Assembly (NCBI GenBank): GCA_030147635.1
Contig: JASBUZ010000017.1
Location: 1 to 35,590, forward strand
Source: Gammaproteobacteria bacterium
GTDB lineage: Bacteria; Pseudomonadota; Gammaproteobacteria; Legionellales; Legionellaceae
Direction of reading: 5' to 3'
Length of the DNA stretch: 35,590 nucleotides
A program made the translations under genes and the position numbers. Shown here piece by piece: positions 6,672 through 15,755 of the stretch (position 1 is the first letter of the stretch; every line of letters starts with the position of its first letter). The notes beneath the pieces are model-generated. The model was not told the origin of the DNA. It ran no database searches and was given only the letters and a program-made list of their open reading frames with translations.

Positions 6672-9194
6672 CTAAAAAATAATTGATAACCCAAATGTCA
6701 CTGTGTTCTGAATGGTTTGCTTCAATAATATGTCTTCAAGTATTTTAAAGTCACCATAATCTTGTTCATTTTCGTACTCAATAAAGACATTAAATCCTGG
6801 TGCTAATCGATAATAAGGTCTAATGATGTATCGCATTTGATTAAGCCCGCTTCCAATAGCAGCTTTGGTAACAGTCTTCGTTGCAAACAGTGCCCTAATG
6901 CCTGTTCTGACTAAGAAATTATTAGTAAGCTGCGTATCTCGAGATAATTCAATATCAAACTTAACACTTCCACCATAGAAATAAACACGTGCATTGGTAT
7001 CGATATAAAATGGCATAATGCCTTCAAGGCCTATTCCAGCTTGCCAATAAGGTGTAAATGCAGGGGTATTAAAGTAATTAACACCTGCTTTAATCGCCCA
7101 AAACTGACTAATCAGATGCCAATAAAAAATATCAATATCTGCGTTTTGTAGTACACCTTTAAATACTTCAGCATCATTAGTAAACAATTCTAGTTTATGG
7201 TAATCAGGCCCGTACAAACCTTTGAATGTCAATCGCTCTACATCATGGGGACCGCCACTAACATCTAAGAAATTCGCCAACCATAACCCGGAGGTGTGTG
7301 CTTTTGGATGTTTAATTAGCGGTGTATCAATAGGCTTTACTTCATCCACTCGGACGATTGGCCGATTCTTGTATGGTGTTGAAGTCATTATTTTTTCTGG
7401 TTTGACTTCATTTTGAACCAGCTCAATCAGTGTTGAATATTGAAATACACGTGCCATTCCAGTTGCCATATGATAAAGCATATGACAATGAAAAAACCAT
7501 TGCCCACTTGCATCAGTATCAACATCTGCTGTCATTGTGGCACCTGGTGGCACATCAATCGTGTGTAAGAGCGGATCATATTCACCACGGCCCATCCGTA
7601 AAATGAACCAATGCCCATGAATATGCATGGGGTGATGCATCATAGAGTTGTTTGTAAAAACAAAACGATAACGTTTGCTTGGCTCTAAAAGGATGGGTTT
7701 GGCATTGTATTCAGGCACACCATTAATAAACCAGATAAAGCGATCCATATAACCGTATAACTCCATATTGATAACTTGTGAAACGGGAATATTGAGATTA
7801 TTTGTTTTAACTGCTGCCACCATGGGCTGGTATTTAGTCCCTTTTGAAGTCACATACGATGAAGTTGGCAAAGAAAAAGAATCTCCAATGATAGTTGGCT
7901 CAAGCGGCATGCTCATATTCATGGCGTGAGAAGTCTGCTCTGTATTATGAGACATCTTTTTATGGTTATGCGTTGTGGTGCCTGTTGGGTTCATTCGGGG
8001 CATAATCATTTTTTGATTGTTTACCTGTTTTTGAGGAATGGCATGGTGAGTCGGATGAGGATTTAAATCTGGTTGGCTAGATGGGGTGTCCCCCTCATTT
8101 TTTTCTTCCATCATAAAATTCATCATTTCTCTCGTAGCGGATATAGGCTCTGGAAATGGAGCTACCTCTTTAAAGTCGATGGATTGATTAGGGTTTGTGA
8201 TAAGGGCGCCTACAGCTGCACCCAGAGTATCTCTTGATTCTGCATAAATAATATAGGGAACTTCTTTTTTTATATGGATCAGTACATCATAGGTTTCGCC
8301 AGGTGCTATAGAAAAATGATCGACAAAATACGGTTTAACATCGTTGCCTTGCACGTGGATCATTTGCATTTTAGTATTAGGTATCTTGACATTAAAAATA
8401 CTGCTGCCACCGGCACCAATAAATCGAAGACGCACAATGTCTCCGGGTTTAACTGGGGCTGTCCACGGTGCGTGATTTGGTCGCCCATTAAGAAGAAATG
8501 CATCATAAGCAACATCACTTAAGTCATAAAGGTTCATGCGCGTTTTCTGCATCGTCAAATAATCACGTACAATACGCTTTTTCTCTTCTTTTGATGCAAG
8601 CCTATAATCGCGTAAAAATTTTTGAAGTGAGGGTTGTAGTGGAAAGCGAGGAGCATAATAATCGCCTTTTCGTTTTAAGTTGGCAAGCACCCAATCTGCT
8701 TTTGTATTACTCCAATCAGAAAGGACAATAGTGTAATCTTTTGTATAAGAAAATTTCGGTGATTTTAGTGGTTCAATAACAAAAGTACTATACAAGCCTT
8801 CTTGTTCTTGTAGACCGGCATGAGCATGATACCAATACGTCCCTGATTGTTTTAACGTAAATTGATATTTAAACGTTTGTCCAGGTGGTATCCCTTTTTG
8901 AGTTATCCCTAATACACCATCCATTTGCCAAGGCACTAATAAACCATGCCAATGAACAGCTGTTTCTTTATTCAAGTGGTTATGGACATAAATCGTTACA
9001 TGGTCATTTTCTGTAAAACGTAAGGTAGGTGCAGGTATTTGACCATTTACAGCAATAGCTTTTCTACCTTTACCAGCATAAGATACCTTTTTATACTCAA
9101 CGGTTAAATGCACCTCACGCTCAGCTGCGAATGCTTGCAACGTTGTGCATAAAAAAAATAAGAAAAAAGTTTTTTTAAAGGGAACACGCCACAT
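6672..9194 (-). CDS. copA: Multicopper oxidase CopA fused to CopB outer-membrane barrel
   Basis: The 840-residue protein has a Sec-type signal peptide (KKTFFLFFLCTTLQAFAA, no twin arginine, unlike most CopA). Three cupredoxin domains follow with the copper ligands HWHG (81-84), YWYHAHAG (120-127), HHPMHIHGHWF (about 518-528) and HCHMLYHMATGM (about 569-580). A Met/His-rich stretch at about 370-430 is typical of CopA. CopA proteins usually end soon after the last ligand motif. Here about 205 more residues (635-840) match CopB: IFYWHLISQFWAIKAGV, IGSGLNQMRYIIRPYYRL and a final Phe typical of barrels. The oxidase would thus be tethered to the outer membrane and oxidise periplasmic Cu(I). It is divergent from the copper ATPase. 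Confidence 0.9.
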   Translation of the reverse strand: MWRVPFKKTFFLFFLCTTLQAFAAEREVHLTVEYKKVSYAGKGRKAIAVNGQIPAPTLRFTENDHVTIYVHNHLNKETAVHWHGLLVPWQMDGVLGITQKGIPPGQTFKYQFTLKQSGTYWYHAHAGLQEQEGLYSTFVIEPLKSPKFSYTKDYTIVLSDWSNTKADWVLANLKRKGDYYAPRFPLQPSLQKFLRDYRLASKEEKKRIVRDYLTMQKTRMNLYDLSDVAYDAFLLNGRPNHAPWTAPVKPGDIVRLRFIGAGGSSIFNVKIPNTKMQMIHVQGNDVKPYFVDHFSIAPGETYDVLIHIKKEVPYIIYAESRDTLGAAVGALITNPNQSIDFKEVAPFPEPISATREMMNFMMEEKNEGDTPSSQPDLNPHPTHHAIPQKQVNNQKMIMPRMNPTGTTTHNHKKMSHNTEQTSHAMNMSMPLEPTIIGDSFSLPTSSYVTSKGTKYQPMVAAVKTNNLNIPVSQVINMELYGYMDRFIWFINGVPEYNAKPILLEPSKRYRFVFTNNSMMHHPMHIHGHWFILRMGRGEYDPLLHTIDVPPGATMTADVDTDASGQWFFHCHMLYHMATGMARVFQYSTLIELVQNEVKPEKIMTSTPYKNRPIVRVDEVKPIDTPLIKHPKAHTSGLWLANFLDVSGGPHDVERLTFKGLYGPDYHKLELFTNDAEVFKGVLQNADIDIFYWHLISQFWAIKAGVNYFNTPAFTPYWQAGIGLEGIMPFYIDTNARVYFYGGSVKFDIELSRDTQLTNNFLVRTGIRALFATKTVTKAAIGSGLNQMRYIIRPYYRLAPGFNVFIEYENEQDYGDFKILEDILLKQTIQNTVTFGLSIIF

Positions 9195-9314
9195 TTTAAA
9201 TGTGCACCATTTGTCATGATATTCATCTAAGTTTTATTCAGGCTACGACTAACTCGCATTATTGTAAAGATTTGAGTAATCTAATTGATACGGCTTCTTA
9301 ATTTTAGCTACTTA
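9195..9314. promoter_or_regulatory. Divergent control region of the two copper genes
   Basis: About 120 nt separate the CopA/CopB fusion from the ATG of the copper ATPase and must hold both promoters. A small inverted repeat AGATT/AATCT is visible just before the TTG at 9285. I could not assign a CueR- or CopR-type operator with confidence. Confidence 0.4.
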
Positions 9315-11456
9315 ATGAAATGTCATCACTACGCTAGACAACCCTCGCAAAATCGCACGGATGTGCTTTATATATGCCCTATGCATCCGAAAATACGACA
9401 ATCTAAGCCGGGGGATTGTTCCATATGTGGCATGTCGTTAGAACCTGAAACACTATCTAAGGATACGAATTCGGAATATATGATGATGAAACGCCGCTTC
9501 TGGTTGGCGATTATCTTAACGATTCCTGTGGTTTTTATTGATATGAGTGGACACTTTCTCAAAAGAACGCTATCCATGGCGCCTATGCTACAACTTATTT
9601 TAGCGACGCCTGTTGTGTTTTGGTGTGGAAAACCTTTTTTTGAGCGAGGTATCAAATCACTAATTACAAGACATCTTAATATGTTTACGCTGATTGCAAT
9701 GGGTATTGGAATTGCCTGGGGATATAGTGTGGTTGCTACTTTATTCCCTAAATTATTTCCTTTGGGCTTTAGGCATCAAGGCAGCATTCCCATATATTTT
9801 GAATCGGCAAGTATGATTACGACACTTGTGCTACTGGGACAGGTATTAGAATTAAAAGCACGTGCGGCAACTGGTCATGCGATAAAAGCGCTTTTAAATT
9901 TAAAACCAGATACAGCAAACTTGGTGCTAAAAAATGGTTCTATTCAATCTGTTAGTCTTGATGAGGTTAAATTGCATGACATACTTCAGATTCGTCCTGG
10001 CGAAAAAATTCCTGTTGATGGTGAGGTCATTGAAGGGCGTAGTTATGTCGATGAATCGATGGTGACAGGTGAGGCACAGCCCGTTATAAAGAAAGAAATG
10101 TCGCAAGTGATTGGGGGTACATTAAACCAAACGGGCAGTTTTACAATGAAAGCACTTCGTGTTGGCAAAGATACTTTACTTGCTCGCATTATTCAGATGG
10201 TACATGAAGCGCAAAGAAGCAGGGCACCTATTCAGCGAGTAGCGGATGTGGTATCTGGGTGGTTTGTGCCTATTATTATCTTGATTGCTTTTGTATCTTT
10301 TATCGGTTGGGTCGTTTTAGCTCGCGAATCAGCTTTTAGTTATGGCCTTATTTCAGCTATTTCGGTGCTGATTATTGCATGTCCATGTGCATTAGGTTTA
10401 GCGACGCCTATGTCTATAATGGTTGGTATTGGCAAGGGGGCACAACACGGTATCTTAATTAAAAATGCAGAGCAATTAGAACAAATGGAACAAATTAACC
10501 AGCTAGTTGTCGATAAGACGGGGACACTAACCGAAGGAAGGCCGCAATTAACAGAAGTAATACCTGTAGATGATGAATGGCGTGAAGACGATCTTTTAAA
10601 GCTAGCTGCATCGCTTGAAAAGCAAAGTGAGCATCCAATAGGTACTGCTTTTATTGCTAAAGCTCTTGAGAGAAATTTAAATTTATTGCCTATTAAGCAT
10701 TTTGAATCACATACAGGAATAGGCGTAACGGCTAACATTGAAGGCCATGATATCGCACTTGGAAAATACGCTTTGGTTAATCAATATATTGACAATAAAT
10801 CCTCTTTACTAACAGATAAGGTAGATGAACTTACATCTCAAGGAGCAACGGTCATCTATATGATGTTAGACAAAAAGTTCGTTGCCTTATTCGCTGTCTC
10901 TGATCCGATTAAGGCAAATGCACCTGCTGCAATACAATCACTTGTTGAACAAGGCGTAGACATCTGCATGTTGACAGGAGATAACGAAAAAACAGCAAAC
11001 GCCATTGCTCATCAGTTAGGAATTAAAAAAGTTATTGCAGAAGTATTACCTACCGATAAAGGTAAGGAGATCCAAGCACTGAAACAAGGCGGACAAAGCG
11101 TTGCTATGGCGGGCGATGGTATCAATGATGCGCCTGCATTAGCACTTGCAGATGTTGGCATTGCCATGGGAACGGGCTCAGATGCAGCTATTGCAAATGC
11201 CGGCATCACATTATTGCATGGCGACTTAGGTGGCATTTTACAAGCAAGAAAATTATCTCGGGTTACGATGCGAAATATCAAACAAAATTTATTTTTTGCA
11301 TTTTTTTATAATGCGTTGGGCGTGCCAATAGCTGCGGGTGTACTTTACCCATTCACAGGCGTTTTGCTCAATCCTAGTGTTGCAGCCTTAGCCATGGCCT
11401 TAAGCTCCGTTTCTGTTATTCTAAATTCTCTTAGACTTAATTATGAACACTTGTGA
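9315..11456 (+). CDS. Copper-exporting P1B-type ATPase with N-terminal heavy-metal-binding leader
   Basis: Counted from ATG 9315 the protein has 713 residues. An upstream in-frame TTG at 9285 would add ten, and a GTG at 9363 would shorten it; none has a strong ribosome site. The N-terminus carries YICPMHPKIRQSKPGDCSIC (residues 19-38), the Cys/His heavy-metal-binding leader that replaces the usual HMA domain. Ion-path motif CPC (356-358), phosphorylation motif DKTGT (Asp400), SEHPIG with the nucleotide-binding His, TGDN and GDGINDAPALA are all present. CPCALGLATP is the Cu(I) subtype, so it pumps copper from the cytoplasm for handling by the neighbouring periplasmic oxidase. Confidence 0.92.
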   Translation: MKCHHYARQPSQNRTDVLYICPMHPKIRQSKPGDCSICGMSLEPETLSKDTNSEYMMMKRRFWLAIILTIPVVFIDMSGHFLKRTLSMAPMLQLILATPVVFWCGKPFFERGIKSLITRHLNMFTLIAMGIGIAWGYSVVATLFPKLFPLGFRHQGSIPIYFESASMITTLVLLGQVLELKARAATGHAIKALLNLKPDTANLVLKNGSIQSVSLDEVKLHDILQIRPGEKIPVDGEVIEGRSYVDESMVTGEAQPVIKKEMSQVIGGTLNQTGSFTMKALRVGKDTLLARIIQMVHEAQRSRAPIQRVADVVSGWFVPIIILIAFVSFIGWVVLARESAFSYGLISAISVLIIACPCALGLATPMSIMVGIGKGAQHGILIKNAEQLEQMEQINQLVVDKTGTLTEGRPQLTEVIPVDDEWREDDLLKLAASLEKQSEHPIGTAFIAKALERNLNLLPIKHFESHTGIGVTANIEGHDIALGKYALVNQYIDNKSSLLTDKVDELTSQGATVIYMMLDKKFVALFAVSDPIKANAPAAIQSLVEQGVDICMLTGDNEKTANAIAHQLGIKKVIAEVLPTDKGKEIQALKQGGQSVAMAGDGINDAPALALADVGIAMGTGSDAAIANAGITLLHGDLGGILQARKLSRVTMRNIKQNLFFAFFYNALGVPIAAGVLYPFTGVLLNPSVAALAMALSSVSVILNSLRLNYEHL

Positions 11457-11465
11457 TATTTAAAT

Positions 11466-12659
11466 CTAATGCTTAATTGATTTTTTCTTGGCACTTGCAT
11501 GTCGAAGGCGCAATTCAATGTCGATATATTTATCAGTAATGGCGCTAGAGCTATGGCCTGCGTCATCACGAACATGCTCTCTAGGGCGAATTTTAACATC
11601 ATCTGAAATACCAGTATGTCTTAACCAGTGTACCGTGGCAGATTTGAGTTGCTCGCTTTCCTCAGTAAACCCATCCGCTTGCATACGTTCAATAGCGGTA
11701 TTAAAACAGGTTTCAACAATGCGGCGAATATGCCGAGTTGAGGTAATGGGGCCTTCTCCATGATTTTTTGAGATCAACGGTATGTTTTCTCGTGGAGATG
11801 GTAGGGGTGATAAGCCGAGGTATTTACGATAGCGCTTTAATGCCTCAAGCATCGCATTGCTGACAGAGATATCACGTTCTTTATTGCCTTTTCCAACCGT
11901 TTTAAACCACCAATTTTCATCCATGTCTTGATAAAAATGATTCATTTGAGGCACCCATAGACGAGAGGCTGTCAGCTCAGAAATTCGTAAATACATGCCG
12001 TATAGGCATGACATGATAAAAAAGGTGCGCTCATGCTGGGATTTTTCATTGGCCATGATTTCTGCTGTTTCAATGACATAATCCCACTGAAGTTCTGTTA
12101 GACGTCGAATAAGCTGTTTGGTTTGTTGTTTACGAATGTATTGACCTTTTTGTCGAATTTGAGCAACAGGATTAATTTCGGTATATTCTTCATCGATTAA
12201 ATATTGGTAGAAACTGCCCAATACTGCAAATAATGACTTCCAGGTCGCCTGGGATACGACGTATTTGGATTTTCCATTTTCTAAAATATAAGGACGCCAC
12301 TCAGGGTTTGGCAAGCGTTCTCCTTGTAATTCTAAGAAACGTGGTGCATGGTGCTCACCACACCAATGTTTAGGCGGTGATTGAGTAAATGTTAAATAAA
12401 CTTCAAACACTTGTCGCCGTATGTCTTTTAGCGATGCTTGCTCAATGAGCCAAGCCCATTGTAAAAACCGTTCTAGCTCTCGACGATACGTATTGTAAGT
12501 GTCAGGGCTGTTAGAGTAACTGATCAGAAATTGCTTGGCATACATAAAATCTTGTTCAGCATGATGATACATTGGATTTGGAGAGAATTGCTGAGATCTA
12601 ATGTGTTCAAGACTATCAAAAATAGCAATTGGGTTTAGTATTTTATGAGCCATTTTCAA
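11466..12659 (-). CDS. Tyrosine recombinase (phage-type integrase), intact paralogue of the broken copy at 2159-3388
   Basis: The 397-residue protein has an N-terminal SAM-like core-binding region (TYNTYRRELERFLQWAWLIE) and a complete catalytic domain. The residues are Arg in YLRISELTAS (about 224), Lys in VGKGNK, His/Arg in VHWLRHTG (about 344-350), His in AGHSSSAIT and Tyr in DKYIDI (about 379). It follows the copper ATPase tail to tail with a 9-nt gap, and lies behind the Tn554-like module on the same strand. An inverted repeat with 6-nt spacer sits just upstream of its start (12673-12696). It probably moves the adjacent metal-resistance cargo; the attachment site is not proven. Confidence 0.9.
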   Translation of the reverse strand: MKMAHKILNPIAIFDSLEHIRSQQFSPNPMYHHAEQDFMYAKQFLISYSNSPDTYNTYRRELERFLQWAWLIEQASLKDIRRQVFEVYLTFTQSPPKHWCGEHHAPRFLELQGERLPNPEWRPYILENGKSKYVVSQATWKSLFAVLGSFYQYLIDEEYTEINPVAQIRQKGQYIRKQQTKQLIRRLTELQWDYVIETAEIMANEKSQHERTFFIMSCLYGMYLRISELTASRLWVPQMNHFYQDMDENWWFKTVGKGNKERDISVSNAMLEALKRYRKYLGLSPLPSPRENIPLISKNHGEGPITSTRHIRRIVETCFNTAIERMQADGFTEESEQLKSATVHWLRHTGISDDVKIRPREHVRDDAGHSSSAITDKYIDIELRLRHASAKKKSIKH

Positions 12660-12672
12660 TCTCTATTAATGG

Positions 12673-12696
12673 GTCCGGTAATAAAAGTTACCGGAC
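12673..12696. repeat. Perfect 9-bp inverted repeat with 6-nt spacer (candidate recombinase core site or hairpin)
   Basis: GTCCGGTAA (12673-12681) and TTACCGGAC (12688-12696) flank TAAAAG. It lies between tnpC and the intact recombinase gene, with no T-run on either side, so it is a poor terminator. Two 9-bp arms around a 6-bp centre are the geometry of a tyrosine-recombinase crossover site. Confidence 0.6.
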
Positions 12697-12725
12697 ATTC
12701 ACAAAGAGCATATGACGCCCCATTC

Positions 12726-13112
12726 TTATTTTTTATTGCATAGCTGTCCATACAGTACCTCTATCTTTTGTTTCAATACCTTATTTTCTGCTTCTGTCTT
12801 ATTGACCCGTATCTTTAGCATCGCAATTAAATTATCTTTTGAGTTGTCACTCGTTTTATGCGGCTGCTTGATGTCGGTTTGATTGCTAGTATGAGCATGC
12901 CGCTTACGTAAATCTTCAATTCGGCAGCGTATGGTTTTTTCTTTATAAAGCCACGGTTTTCCAACATTTGCTGCTTTGGCGACGGAATTGAAATTAATTT
13001 TTTTATTTTCTTTTAATAAAGAATCTAAAGCCAAATTGACACGTTCGATCGTTTCCAAACGCCTTTTTTGGGCTGCCCTTGTTAATCCTTCTGTATTACG
13101 CTGGTGTGTCAT
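12726..13112 (-). CDS. tnpC: TnpC-like DUF6262 protein of a Tn554-type transposon
   Basis: The 128-residue protein has an N-terminal helical DNA-binding-like part (FNSVAKAANVGKPWLYKEKTI) resembling the helix-turn-helix of DUF6262/TnpC proteins. A C-terminal coiled coil follows (MLKIRVNKTEAENKVLKQKI). In Tn554 the small TnpC helps set orientation and efficiency of transposition by TnpA and TnpB. Size (Tn554 TnpC is about 125) and gene order agree. Its first 17 nt overlap the end of tnpB. It is the last gene of the A-B-C operon. Confidence 0.8.
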   Translation of the reverse strand: MTHQRNTEGLTRAAQKRRLETIERVNLALDSLLKENKKINFNSVAKAANVGKPWLYKEKTIRCRIEDLRKRHAHTSNQTDIKQPHKTSDNSKDNLIAMLKIRVNKTEAENKVLKQKIEVLYGQLCNKK

Positions 13113-14598
13113 GATTCGAACTCTCCAGAGTTGTAATAATTTTTTCTAAGCTGGACTGAATACGAGTGTTCATTTCGAGTTGTCGCTGCCATCCATTTTT
13201 TTCAGCTTGCGCAATCATAACTTTTGTTTTTTCAAGTTGCTGTTTATGCGTTAATAAGTATCGATGATCCGTTCGAAAATTGGCGCATGTTAAACATGCA
13301 TTGGAATGAGGGCAGCTATTAGAAACAACTGGCAAAGCACAGGTTCCATTTGGTAACGCCTGTGCCATAATATGCTTTTTAAGCCACCTAGCATCAATAT
13401 CTTCTGGACTCGTTCCCTCTGCGAGCGTCATAACGACATCTTTTGATGTCACTACTTCCCCAGTAATATTAACCATTTTATTGTTAAATTCCGTAAACGC
13501 TTTTTTAAGTGTTTGATCGATAACATATGCGTAGCGTGCTGTCATACTAGGACTTTCATGACCAAGAAAACGTTGTACAATATGTTGAGGTACATCGTTA
13601 TTAATCATCTGTGTTGCCACAGTATGCCTAAATTGATGAAATTCAAACCGCCAAATCTCGCCATTTTCAGATTTAATTTGGTGATATTCTGCAAATCGAT
13701 TCAGGTAACGAGATAGTGTTTTTCTAATCCACTGCATCCCTCTATTCTTAGCTTTTAAAATACGAGTGTTTGGCTTAAATGGTTGGATGTGAGTTGGTAC
13801 TACAAATAATAATGTATGAGCGCCCCATTCCTTCTGTACCGATTGTTGCTGTGCTTTAATTTCATCTGCAAGTGCTAAAGAAACAGGAATAACATGTTCT
13901 TTATTCATCTTCGATTGAAAATATTTTAAAAAATAGTCTCCATCACTATCTTGATAAATACAGTCAAATGGTAATTTGATCACCTCATTAATACGCATGC
14001 CGGTTTCTTGCAGAACTAATATTAAGCGTCGAATATGTGGATCCATCTGATCTAAATGCTGATTTAATTGTTGCAATACACTTTGCGGGATAAAACGCGG
14101 TAATGTCTTAGGTCGACGTGGAATATCTTCAGCATAAATAAGCTTACCCTGATAATTCATCCAACCTCTTTCGCAACACGTATCTAAGAAACCTGATAAT
14201 GTGACGATCCTTGTTTGTCGAGTTACCGCAGAAAGTTTTTTTTGAGACAAATATGAAAAATAACCAATCATTAATTCTCGTGTAATCGCATCTAAGCACA
14301 TGGGCTGCTTTTGCTCATGGAGCTGGTGTAAGTAGTTTGAAAACAAGATTAGACCCGAGACACTCGAATTAACAAAATGGCAGGACTTATTAATGGAACA
14401 ATAAAAAATGTATTGTTTTGTTACTTCTTTTAACCAATACTGATGAATATGCTTAAAAGAGAACGTTACGTGGCGATCCGCTTGTTTTCCATTAATTCCT
14501 AAATTTTGATATAACCATACGTCATCAGTATACCAAGTTGGTTTATTATCATTTACGAGCTGATTTTTAATCACAGCAAGACTTGCACTTCGTGTCAT
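13096..14598 (-). CDS. tnpB: Tn554 TnpB-like tyrosine recombinase
   Basis: At 500 residues this recombinase has Arg in ETGMRINEVIKLP, His/Arg in FHQFRHTVATQ (about 320-330), His in FLGHESPSMT and Tyr in ARYAYV (about 356). A C-terminal Cys-rich patch (CALPVVSNSCPHSNACLTC, about 420-437) probably binds zinc, followed by a coiled coil (LLTHKQQLEKTKVMIAQAEK). That tail is typical of TnpB of Tn554-like elements, though Tn554 TnpB is longer (630). It overlaps tnpA by 4 nt (ATGA) and tnpC by 17 nt, so the three are translated as one unit. Confidence 0.88.
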   Translation of the reverse strand: MTRSASLAVIKNQLVNDNKPTWYTDDVWLYQNLGINGKQADRHVTFSFKHIHQYWLKEVTKQYIFYCSINKSCHFVNSSVSGLILFSNYLHQLHEQKQPMCLDAITRELMIGYFSYLSQKKLSAVTRQTRIVTLSGFLDTCCERGWMNYQGKLIYAEDIPRRPKTLPRFIPQSVLQQLNQHLDQMDPHIRRLILVLQETGMRINEVIKLPFDCIYQDSDGDYFLKYFQSKMNKEHVIPVSLALADEIKAQQQSVQKEWGAHTLLFVVPTHIQPFKPNTRILKAKNRGMQWIRKTLSRYLNRFAEYHQIKSENGEIWRFEFHQFRHTVATQMINNDVPQHIVQRFLGHESPSMTARYAYVIDQTLKKAFTEFNNKMVNITGEVVTSKDVVMTLAEGTSPEDIDARWLKKHIMAQALPNGTCALPVVSNSCPHSNACLTCANFRTDHRYLLTHKQQLEKTKVMIAQAEKNGWQRQLEMNTRIQSSLEKIITTLESSNHDTPA

Positions 14599-15704
14599 AG
14601 ATTACCCCGTTTTTCCAAGTAATCTTGATACTGTTCTTTCAAATCTTGATCAGTTAAGTGAGTATAGGTGTTAATCGTCGTTTGTATATCTTGATGACCC
14701 AATCGTTTTTGAACAGCCGCCATGGACCAACCCGCCTGAATAAGGTCAGTTGCATGTGTATGACGTAGCATGTGTGGTGTAACATGAATATTGAGTTTTT
14801 TACTCAGGCGCTGAAATAACGTAATAACCGAGTTGTAAGCAATGGGATGGCCTATCTCACCATGCCAAAGATTAATAAATACGTAATCACTATCTACATT
14901 TGCATACTCATAAAGATAATAATCTGAATAAAGTTGCATGAGAGATGGACTGACATGGATGATATTTTCTTCGTGCGTTTTTGCTCTAGCTAAATTGGCA
15001 TTGTCGTCTCTAGGTCGAATAATAATCGTGTTATTAAAGCTTTCAACGTCTTCATGACGCAACCCTAGGGCTTGTCCAATACGACAGCCTGTTTCATATA
15101 GTAAACAGATAAGTAGTTTGTCTCGTAAACGCTTACATGCAGTTAACATTTTTTTTATGGTATCTGATGAAACCACTTGAGGCAGATGTTTAGTTTCTTT
15201 CAATTTTAGAACGGATCTTTTCTGGTATGGCGAGCGATTCAAATGATGTAAAAAAGGCTTAAACGTGTTGCGGTTATAATATGCTTTTTTCAATTGCGTC
15301 AGGCTTAGATCCGAGGCACGACCTAACCTATGCTGAAACTGATAAAAGCTCGCCACAGCATTGATAATTTGATTAATGGTGCGCGCAGAACGCTTTTGGC
15401 GTATTTCTTTCTTTAGATAAACAACATTGTCATGAATCAAGCCATTCAGTGCAGCAACAAAATAAGCTAACTCATCAATAGCTATTTGACTCCATTGTAA
15501 TTGTTTGGTCTCTAAATACTCCCAAAATATTTTGAGATGATGTGCATAGGTGCGAATCGTATAAATCGATTTTCCTGTATTTCGGAAAAACATCAGAAAC
15601 TCACTAATTGGTTCAATAGGCATAAAATCGCTTCCTATTACAATCCAATGAGGTTCAAACGTGCTTTCCAATAAAATTTTTTGAACTTTTATCATGTTAG
15701 CCAT
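14595..15704 (-). CDS. tnpA: Tn554 TnpA-like tyrosine recombinase
   Basis: This 369-residue recombinase (Tn554 TnpA is 361) has an N-terminal SAM-like domain (FMFFRNTGKSIYTIRTYAHH). Its catalytic residues are Arg in ETGCRIGQALGLRHED (about 205-220), His/Arg in TPHMLRHTHATDLIQ (about 311-315), His in RLGHQDIQTT and Tyr in INTYTHL (about 346). It is first in the A-B-C operon and overlaps tnpB by the ATGA start-stop. Four 11-bp tandem repeats lie immediately before its ATG and probably take part in its regulation or in synapsis. Confidence 0.88.
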   Translation of the reverse strand: MANMIKVQKILLESTFEPHWIVIGSDFMPIEPISEFLMFFRNTGKSIYTIRTYAHHLKIFWEYLETKQLQWSQIAIDELAYFVAALNGLIHDNVVYLKKEIRQKRSARTINQIINAVASFYQFQHRLGRASDLSLTQLKKAYYNRNTFKPFLHHLNRSPYQKRSVLKLKETKHLPQVVSSDTIKKMLTACKRLRDKLLICLLYETGCRIGQALGLRHEDVESFNNTIIIRPRDDNANLARAKTHEENIIHVSPSLMQLYSDYYLYEYANVDSDYVFINLWHGEIGHPIAYNSVITLFQRLSKKLNIHVTPHMLRHTHATDLIQAGWSMAAVQKRLGHQDIQTTINTYTHLTDQDLKEQYQDYLEKRGNL

Positions 15705-15705
15705 A

Positions 15706-15749
15706 GTTCGCGATCGGTTCGTGATTGGTTCGCGATGGATACGTGATTA
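15706..15749. repeat. Four tandem 11-bp repeats upstream of tnpA
   Basis: The units read GTTCGCGATCG (15706), GTTCGTGATTG (15717), GTTCGCGATGG (15728) and ATACGTGATTA (15739), consensus GTTCGYGATNG with the last copy diverged. The 11-bp spacing puts each copy on the same face of the helix, as in iterons or protein-array sites. They fill the gap between the stop of the AlbA-type gene and the start of tnpA. Confidence 0.85.
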
Positions 15750-15755
15750 CTTAGC

